A stretch of DNA of 11,933 bases from an uncultured Duncaniella sp. GTDB lineage: Bacteria; Bacteroidota; Bacteroidia; Bacteroidales; Muribaculaceae. Under the pieces are notes generated by a model, which had not been told where the DNA came from, ran no database searches, and worked only from the letters and a program-made list of their open reading frames with translations. Below are positions 7,021-11,933 of this stretch, one piece after another; the first letter of the stretch is position 1; each line of letters starts with the position of its first letter. Where the stretch lies: contig CAJURI010000069.1 of the NCBI GenBank assembly GCA_910588795.1, positions 1 to 11,933 of the forward strand. Reading direction: 5' to 3'. Made by a program: the position numbers and the translations under genes.

Positions 7021-8457
7021 TTAGTTGCCGAACTTATATGTGAATCCGAATGACAGTACCTCCTTGAGCTGGAATTTGTGCCAGTCGGTGTCCTCAACAT
7101 CGGGCGAGGTGGAATCGTAGCGCATGTGCACGTAGATCTGGGTGGTCAGGAACCGATTGACGGTGAACTGGATGGTGTTTTCCCAGTCACTCTGTATGTA
7201 GTCATAGTCGGAGAACACGAACAGTCGGGAGCGCAGTGAGATGTTCTCAAGTATCTTCCATGTGAGTTTTCCTTCGGCGTTGGAACCGTATTCGCTTACT
7301 GTCTTGTGTCCCTCTTCTATTCCGAATGATTTCTCGTTCATTCTTCCTCGCGTGCAGGTCTTGAGATTGTAGGAGAGGGGTGATATGGATGCGTCGAAAG
7401 TGAATGTCTTGTTCTTGTTGGCATAGTTGTATGTCATACCGAGGCCGACATTAAGTTCGCCCGGTGACATGAATGCTGCTTTCAGCGTATTGGAGTTGGG
7501 CTTGTAATTGTTGAGAAACTGTGTCTTGAACTGAGAGTTCATAGAGTAGTACCAGTGTTTGTTGGCCTTGTAGCCGGCGGTCATGTTCCACTGGAATATA
7601 TCCTCGGATATATTGTAGTCGTGCAGCTCGTCGTCGGGGGCGTTGTTCATGCCTAACTTGTACTGGAGAGTGTTCTCAAACAGCAGATTGGGATGAAAAG
7701 CCGGATTGAGTTTCACATTGTAGTAAGCATGCATCAGTGCGTTCAGGTTGTTGTTGCCTCCCTGATACCAGTTGGGTGACACATAGGCCTGAGAGAACTG
7801 CAGATTGATGTTGAACGAGCGCAACCAGTGCTTTTTTTCAAACTTAGCCTCGAGATTAGCCACAGGCATATCCTTTGCTATGACTTCTGTTATGAGTATG
7901 CGTGCCGTGGCGGGGTCAACTGTGGCTGTATATTTTTTAGGCGGTTCAGGCAGATGTGCCTCGTCGTATTGTATGAGATACGGATAGTTGACTATATACC
8001 GTTGCCTTGTCCTCTCCATCAGCTGGGCCTGTGCTATGGACCGTGATGCCCATTCGGTGGCATAATGGTCTAATCCGGGCACAAGCTGTATGTGCGGATC
8101 CATTTCGTAGGGGGGCAGTATGTGCAGGCGGTCAAACACCGTCGGGCGCAGATATACTGTAGGGAGAGGGTAGGGGTTGAAGTCAATGTATTCTATATCT
8201 TCCGGACCCGGAAATATGATGCTGTCGGGCTGCTGCACCATTTCCACTCCGTCGAAGAACAGTTCGTTCATCTCCGGAGCTTCTGCTGCGAGACTGTCGA
8301 TGGAATCGGTGGCATATAAGAGTGTGGAATCACTCGGTGTATAGTTGTATATTATAGATCTTTTGAATTCCGGAAACAGTCGTGTGACTTTGGCCGATAC
8401 AGCTGATGAGGCTGCTATCAATGCTGCCACGGTGAGAATGGATGACAGATGATTCAT
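7021..8457 (-). CDS. DUF3078 family outer-membrane beta-barrel protein
   Basis: The 478-residue product has a signal peptide (MNHLSSILTV, then an Ala-rich core, cleavage likely after AVSA at residue 22). A region of about 190 residues rich in Pro and acidic residues follows, then a barrel-like C-terminal half from about residue 213. The barrel starts with NINLQFSQAYVSPNWYQGG (W220), a segment I associate with DUF3078 proteins of Bacteroidales. It continues with alternating aromatic strands (LLFENTLQYKLG, WYYSMNSQFKTQF, SPGELNVGLGMTYNY, SPLSYNLKT, RSRLFVFSDYDY, TTQIYVHMRYD) and closes with LSFGFTYKFGN, a typical last barrel strand. Function is unknown; an outer-membrane location is inferred. 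It begins 13 bases after the helicase stop codon, with no room for a promoter, so it should be co-transcribed with the helicase. Confidence 0.88.
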   Translation of the reverse strand: MNHLSSILTVAALIAASSAVSAKVTRLFPEFKRSIIYNYTPSDSTLLYATDSIDSLAAEAPEMNELFFDGVEMVQQPDSIIFPGPEDIEYIDFNPYPLPTVYLRPTVFDRLHILPPYEMDPHIQLVPGLDHYATEWASRSIAQAQLMERTRQRYIVNYPYLIQYDEAHLPEPPKKYTATVDPATARILITEVIAKDMPVANLEAKFEKKHWLRSFNINLQFSQAYVSPNWYQGGNNNLNALMHAYYNVKLNPAFHPNLLFENTLQYKLGMNNAPDDELHDYNISEDIFQWNMTAGYKANKHWYYSMNSQFKTQFLNNYKPNSNTLKAAFMSPGELNVGLGMTYNYANKNKTFTFDASISPLSYNLKTCTRGRMNEKSFGIEEGHKTVSEYGSNAEGKLTWKILENISLRSRLFVFSDYDYIQSDWENTIQFTVNRFLTTQIYVHMRYDSTSPDVEDTDWHKFQLKEVLSFGFTYKFGN

Positions 8458-8470
8458 TGACGTGAGAGTA

Positions 8471-9844
8471 TTATTGTTGGTTTTTTCTTTTATCTTTCTT
8501 TACAGCAGCGGTCTTTTGTCCTGCATTGGTCTTTTGTTCCGGATTGGATTTGTCGTGGGCTGCGTTGTTTTTGTCGTGCCTTGCATTTTTCTTTTGGCCG
8601 GGATTTTTCTTGTCGTGTCCTGCATTGTTCCTGCGTCCGGAATTATTGGGGCGATTGCCTCTTTTGGGTTTTCCACCTTTGCTACGTCGGTTGGGATTAT
8701 ATTCAGGTGTCTTGCCTATTTTTTCAGGCAGTTCCCTTTTTTCCACCACATATCCGAGAAATTTTTCTAGCTCTCCGAATTTTCCCTGTTCGCTTTCGCT
8801 TATCAGGGTCACGGCCGCACCTCCGGCACCGGCGCGTGCCGTACGGCCTATACGGTGCACATAGTCCTCGGCCTCGCGAGGCACATCGTAGTTGACCACA
8901 AGGGATATGTCGTCAATGTCGATACCGCGTGCGAGAATATCAGTTGCCACTATTATGTCGAGGCGTGCGGCACGGAAATCGAGCATCACTTCATCGCGTC
9001 GTTCCTGCTCAAGGTCGCTGTGCATTTCTCCTACTTTCCATCCGTCTTTTCGGAGGCTTTTCGCGAGATCCTTGACTTTGAGTTTGGAGGAGGCGAATAC
9101 TATGACACGTTTGTCGCTGATGGTACGGAACAGGTGCTTGAGTACCGGAGTTTTCTGATTCTCGTAAACGACACACGCGCTCTGTGCTATCTTCTCTGTG
9201 GGTCGTGACACGGCAATCTTCACCTCGGCAGGATCATTGAGTATGGCTTTGGCAAGCTGCTGTATCTTCGGCGGCATTGTCGCGGAGAACATCAGTGTCT
9301 GCCTGTCGGATGGCAGATGTTTCACTATCTGCATTATGTCCTCGAAGAATCCCATGTCGAGCATCCTGTCGGCCTCGTCGAGTATGAAGTACTTGACCCG
9401 GCTCAGGTCGATTCCGCCGAGCTGAAGGTGCGCTATGAGGCGTCCGGGGGTGGCTATTACAACATCGGCACCACTCTTGAGCCCGTTCTGCTGTCGGGCG
9501 AATTCCTTTCCATCGGTGCCGCCGTATATGGCTACGCTTGATATAGGCAGGTAGTAGGAGAAACCTTCGAGCTGGCGGTCGATCTGCTGTGCGAGCTCGC
9601 GTGTAGGCGACATGACTATACAGCTCACGGAGTCGGTGGGCTCAGGTTCGTCAGCGAGCATGTCGATCACCGGAAGAAGGTAGGCTGCGGTTTTACCGGT
9701 TCCGGTCTGTGCTACCGCTATAAGGTCGCGTCCGCTGAATATCAAGGGTATCGCCTGTTCCTGTATGGGTGTGCAATCTCCGAAGCGCATCGCATCGAGC
9801 GCGTCGAGCACATCATCGCTAAGCTCTAATTCGTCAAATCTCAT
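8471..9844 (-). CDS. DEAD-box ATP-dependent RNA helicase (RhlE-like)
   Basis: This is a cytosolic ATP-dependent RNA unwinding enzyme, likely acting in ribosome assembly or RNA turnover as other bacterial DEAD-box proteins do. All helicase motifs are present in the 457-residue product: the Q motif (Q28), motif I AQTGTGKT (45-52), PTRELA (80-85), TPGR (132-135), DEAD (156-159), SAT (187-189), ARGIDI (305-310) and HRIGRTAR (330-337). The core ends near residue 370. The remaining 80 or so residues are a basic, disordered tail rich in Asn, Lys, Gly and Gln with imperfect NAxHDK-type repeats, a probable RNA-binding extension. The start at 9844 places the Q-motif phenylalanine (F3) correctly. It lies 68 bases after dnaX and directly before four envelope genes. 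RhlE-like is my best subgroup guess; the exact subfamily is uncertain. Confidence 0.95.
   Translation of the reverse strand: MRFDELELSDDVLDALDAMRFGDCTPIQEQAIPLIFSGRDLIAVAQTGTGKTAAYLLPVIDMLADEPEPTDSVSCIVMSPTRELAQQIDRQLEGFSYYLPISSVAIYGGTDGKEFARQQNGLKSGADVVIATPGRLIAHLQLGGIDLSRVKYFILDEADRMLDMGFFEDIMQIVKHLPSDRQTLMFSATMPPKIQQLAKAILNDPAEVKIAVSRPTEKIAQSACVVYENQKTPVLKHLFRTISDKRVIVFASSKLKVKDLAKSLRKDGWKVGEMHSDLEQERRDEVMLDFRAARLDIIVATDILARGIDIDDISLVVNYDVPREAEDYVHRIGRTARAGAGGAAVTLISESEQGKFGELEKFLGYVVEKRELPEKIGKTPEYNPNRRSKGGKPKRGNRPNNSGRRNNAGHDKKNPGQKKNARHDKNNAAHDKSNPEQKTNAGQKTAAVKKDKRKNQQ
8510..8626 (-). repeat. Imperfect repeats encoding the helicase C-terminal tail
   Basis: The region encodes helicase residues 407-445 with related units NAGHDKKN, NARHDKNN, AAHDKSN and NAGQKT, interleaved with NPGQKK and NPEQKT. 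The DNA shows matching imperfect repeats (TTGTCGTG followed by TGCATT or TGCGTT variants on the + strand), suggesting growth by local duplication. Confidence 0.6.
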
Positions 9845-9882
9845 CTATAAGTATAAGCCAGTATTATTGCATGCGGAAATTG

Positions 9883-9902
9883 ATCACTGCAAATTTAGTG
9901 AT
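9883..9902. repeat. Inverted repeat overlapping the candidate helicase promoter
   Basis: Arms ATCACT (9883-9888) and AGTGAT (9897-9902) are exact reverse complements around an 8-base loop. On the + strand a T-run follows (9902-9908), giving terminator shape only for rightward transcripts. On the - strand, where the genes lie, no T-run follows, so it is not an obvious dnaX terminator. It could be an operator. Confidence 0.35.
9890..9897 (-). promoter_or_regulatory. Candidate -7 element for the helicase-envelope operon
   Basis: TAAATTTG read on the - strand fits TAnnTTTG and lies 46 bases before the helicase ATG. I find no TTG at the matching -33 distance, so the promoter is weaker or less certain than those of nadA and dnaX. 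The element sits inside a hairpin-forming palindrome (9883-9902). Confidence 0.4.
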
Positions 9903-9912
9903 TTTTTTGCTC

Positions 9913-11754
9913 TTAGCCTATAGTGAGTTGCATATCATCGATAAAATCACGCAGTTCGGGATTGTTTTCAACCATATGGCTTAGCACCTGGCGTTCGTTC
10001 CATGTGTGAGGCGATGCTTCCCCTTTGTTGATTTCTACCGTTATGTTTATCAAGTCGTTGGATGTCGCGTCGTGGAGTGTCGACAGTATCGATGGCATTG
10101 CCGAGAGCATTTCCTCATGCTGCTTTTCGTTTTCGACCATCACGCGGTAAGTATGGTCAGCCACATGTGCCGGAAATGATGCCCTCATGGTGTTTATGAG
10201 TATATGGCTGGAGGGGTGGGCGTTGATGTATTCCTGCCATGCTGCGTTGAGCTGTGTGGCGGTATAGGACGCCTCACGCTTGCTTGCCGCCTCGTTGGTC
10301 AGGGAGGGTGATTGTTGCGGCTGCCTGTTGCCGGCCGAGGATATCGAGAATGTACCTATTCCATGCTTGATGGGGCGTTTACCGGTGGTGGCCGATGCCG
10401 GTGGTGGCGGTGGTGGGGACACAGTCTTTTTAGGTGCGGAGTAGGGTGGTGCCGGAGCATCTGTAGCTACTGAGACAGCGGTTGCCGGGGCCTGTTGAAC
10501 TGAAGGCTGAACCGAAGGCTGAGCTGAAGGTTGAACTGTGGCAGGAGCTTTGGAAGGGGGTGACACAGGGGATTTGGCGGCAGGTGGAGTATCTGTTTTG
10601 GCATCGGTTGCGGCGATCTTCTGTAACTGCCCCCCTCCTTCGCCGCTATTGCCGGGAGAAGGGCTTAACAATTGGCATATCTTGGCGAGCGTCAGCTCTA
10701 CGAGAAATTGCTTGTTGGATGCCGTTCGGTAGTTAAGGTCGGCTTCGTTGCAGAGGTTCATGGCCCTGTATAAGAATTCCGGATGGCATTTCACAGCCTT
10801 TTCGGCCATGGCTTTTCTTGCTTCGTCGTCTGCTTCAAGCAGCACTATTGTCGATGGGTCGCGTGCCACCATGAGGTCGCGCATATAGTCGGCGATACCG
10901 TTGATGAAGAAGTGTGAGTCAAATCCTTTGTCACGTATCTCCTTGTATATAAGCCATGACTCAAGCACTTTCCCTTCGAGAAAGCAGTCAAGCAGACGGT
11001 TGTAGTAGTTGAAGTCGAGCACATTGAGATTTTCGATGGTGCTCTTGTAAGTGATGTTTCCGCGTGACGACGCCGCTACCTGGTCGAATATAGACAGTGC
11101 GTCGCGCATGGCTCCGTCGGCTTTGCGGGCTATAATGTTCAGGGCCGACGGCTCGGCTGATATACCTTCGCTGCGGGCCACGTAGGAGAGGTGCTCGGAT
11201 ATGTCGCGCACGGTGATGCGGTTGAAGTCGTATATCTGGCAGCGTGACAGTATGGTGGGTATGATCTTGTGCTTCTCTGTGGTGGCGAGTATGAATATTA
11301 CGTAGGATGGCGGCTCCTCGAGTGTCTTGAGGAACGCGTTGAAGGCTGCTGACGAGAGCATGTGAACCTCGTCGACTATGAACACACGGTATTTTCCCTG
11401 GCCCGGCGGGATCTGTACCTGTTCGACGAGCTGGCGTATATCGTCGACACTGTTGTTGGATGCGGCGTCAAGCTCTATGATGTTCAGCGAGTTACCTTCA
11501 TTGAAGGCCCGGCATGATTCGCACTCGTTGCAGGCCTCCCCCTGAGGGGTCGGGGAGAGACAGTTGATGGTCTTGGCGAATATGCGCGCGCAAGAGGTCT
11601 TGCCTACTCCGCGCGAGCCGCAGAACAGGTAGCTGTGGGCAAGCCGTCCGGAGGCTATGGCGTTCTTGAGAGTCGCAGTTAGGGCTTTCTGTCCAACGAC
11701 GCTGTCAAATGTCGACGGCCTGTATTTTCTTGCCGATACGATATAATGGTCCAT
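9913..11754 (-). CDS. dnaX: DNA polymerase III subunit tau/gamma (DnaX)
   Basis: DnaX is the ATPase of the clamp loader that places the beta sliding clamp on DNA during replication. The 613-residue product has a full AAA+ core: Walker A GSRGVGKTS (46-54), zinc-knuckle cysteines C65, C75, C78 and C81, Walker B with DEVH (128-131), the sensor-1 region ILATTE (155-160) and the SRC arginine finger (170-172). Clamp-loader domain III reaches about residue 363. A low-complexity linker rich in Pro, Ala, Ser and Gln (about 364-495) follows, containing four-residue repeats (VQPS/AQPS) and a run of six prolines. A C-terminal tau-specific part ends at IDDMQLTIG. Length resembles E. coli tau (643). A slippery-like site in the linker could give a shorter gamma form (see findings). 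The start at 11754 is preceded by a good promoter. The helicase operon follows with no clear terminator between. Confidence 0.97.
   Translation of the reverse strand: MDHYIVSARKYRPSTFDSVVGQKALTATLKNAIASGRLAHSYLFCGSRGVGKTSCARIFAKTINCLSPTPQGEACNECESCRAFNEGNSLNIIELDAASNNSVDDIRQLVEQVQIPPGQGKYRVFIVDEVHMLSSAAFNAFLKTLEEPPSYVIFILATTEKHKIIPTILSRCQIYDFNRITVRDISEHLSYVARSEGISAEPSALNIIARKADGAMRDALSIFDQVAASSRGNITYKSTIENLNVLDFNYYNRLLDCFLEGKVLESWLIYKEIRDKGFDSHFFINGIADYMRDLMVARDPSTIVLLEADDEARKAMAEKAVKCHPEFLYRAMNLCNEADLNYRTASNKQFLVELTLAKICQLLSPSPGNSGEGGGQLQKIAATDAKTDTPPAAKSPVSPPSKAPATVQPSAQPSVQPSVQQAPATAVSVATDAPAPPYSAPKKTVSPPPPPPASATTGKRPIKHGIGTFSISSAGNRQPQQSPSLTNEAASKREASYTATQLNAAWQEYINAHPSSHILINTMRASFPAHVADHTYRVMVENEKQHEEMLSAMPSILSTLHDATSNDLINITVEINKGEASPHTWNERQVLSHMVENNPELRDFIDDMQLTIG
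10495..10536 (-). repeat. 12-base tandem repeat in the dnaX linker
   Basis: About three and a half near-identical 12-base units (variants of CTGAAGGCTGAA on the + strand) encode VQPS, AQPS, VQPS and VQ at residues 407-420. The repeat lies in the disordered linker, where length changes in whole units would keep the frame. Confidence 0.75.
10629..10664 (-). repeat. GC-rich imperfect palindrome inside the dnaX linker
   Basis: On the mRNA strand GCCCTTCTCC (from 10664) can pair with GGAGGGGGGC (to 10629), ten pairs including two G-U, around a 16-base loop. It encodes residues around SPSPGNSGEGGG at the start of the linker. The shape resembles REP-like palindromes that enter coding regions at tolerant positions, but no second copy is seen here. 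Confidence 0.45.
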
Positions 11755-11829
11755 ATGTTTCCCGCTGAGTTATATCAGTGTTACTTATAGGTTACTTAAA
11801 AATGGTTTTTACGACAACCTCTTAACACA

Positions 11830-11860
11830 CAAATTTACGAAATCCCCGGCGATTCTACAA
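11830..11860 (-). promoter_or_regulatory. dnaX promoter (Bacteroidetes type)
   Basis: On the - strand TTG (11860-11858) and TAAATTTG (11837-11830) are separated by 20 bases, matching the -33/-7 pattern. Transcription should start near 11823, leaving a leader of about 70 bases before the ATG at 11754. Confidence 0.65.
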
Positions 11861-11869
11861 GTACAATTG

Positions 11870-11891
11870 AAAAAAGCGTCAGGGCTGACGC
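11870..11891 (-). terminator. Intrinsic terminator of a gene beyond the right edge
   Basis: On the - strand GCGTCA, loop GCCC and TGACGC form a six-pair GC-rich stem followed at once by six T (11875-11870). The direction shows it ends a leftward transcript arriving from beyond 11933. It separates that transcript from the dnaX promoter, which starts 10 bases further on. On the + strand the T-run is delayed, so a rightward role is less likely. Confidence 0.75.
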
Positions 11892-11894
11892 ATC

Positions 11895-11933
11895 TTAATT
11901 TTTTACAACGTCAAAACTTTTTAATGCGTAAAG
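11895..11933 (-). CDS. Possible C-terminal end of an upstream - strand gene (partial)
   Basis: One - strand frame is open from the right edge and reads LYALKSFDVVKN before a TAA at 11897-11895. The other two - strand frames meet stops within about 20 bases. The stop lies three bases before the - strand terminator hairpin, a typical arrangement for a gene end. Twelve codons are too few to identify a family. Confidence 0.35.
   Translation of the reverse strand, partial: LYALKSFDVVKN

Noticed and set aside
8462..8770. + strand frame encoding a very hydrophobic 102-residue protein
   Set aside because: It is the antisense of the Lys/Asn/Gln-rich helicase tail, whose complement naturally gives Phe, Leu and Val codons. 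It looks like a membrane protein only for that reason.
11536..11562. GC-rich self-complementary stretch in the zinc-knuckle region of dnaX
   Set aside because: The encoded residues match the expected length and spacing of the DnaX zinc knuckle (C65, C75, C78, C81), so it is normal coding sequence and not an inserted palindrome.

Overview
The window looks like chromosomal DNA of a Bacteroidales bacterium, plausibly Muribaculaceae-like (inference). Three things support this. Candidate promoters have the Bacteroidetes form (TTG, about 20 bases, TAnnTTTG). The gene starts lack clear Shine-Dalgarno sequences. Several proteins belong to families I know mainly from Bacteroidales (DUF3078, DUF4491 and two unnamed envelope proteins). 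ATA is used often for isoleucine.

Left part, + strand. An AT-rich gene-free stretch (1-499) carries a good promoter and a perfect 9-bp inverted repeat at the expected transcription start. It is followed by nadA (quinolinate synthase, NAD synthesis) and, 47 bases later, leuS (leucyl-tRNA synthetase). leuS ends at a strong intrinsic terminator.

Middle, + strand. A short, markedly AT-rich two-gene unit (4400-5576) has its own promoter, whose -33 element lies in the 3' arm of the leuS terminator. The first gene encodes a lipoprotein with a JAMM/JAB-type metalloprotease signature (candidate Glu, HxH, SxxD). The second encodes a small secreted protein I do not recognise. This cassette is the least explained and most interesting part of the window.

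Right part, - strand, read from right to left. dnaX (DNA polymerase III tau/gamma subunit) has its own promoter. It is followed by a DEAD-box RNA helicase with a basic repetitive tail. Four tightly packed envelope genes come next: a DUF3078 outer-membrane barrel, an exported protein, a second exported protein starting at an ATGA overlap, and a DUF4491 membrane protein. Their spacing (13 bases, 17 bases, ATGA overlap, overlap) indicates one transcript from the helicase promoter, possibly with read-through from dnaX. The - strand operon and the AT-rich + strand cassette converge with only 14 bases between stop codons.

The far right edge holds a - strand terminator and perhaps the last codons of a further - strand gene. 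I saw no tRNA, rRNA, CRISPR array, insertion sequence or transposase.
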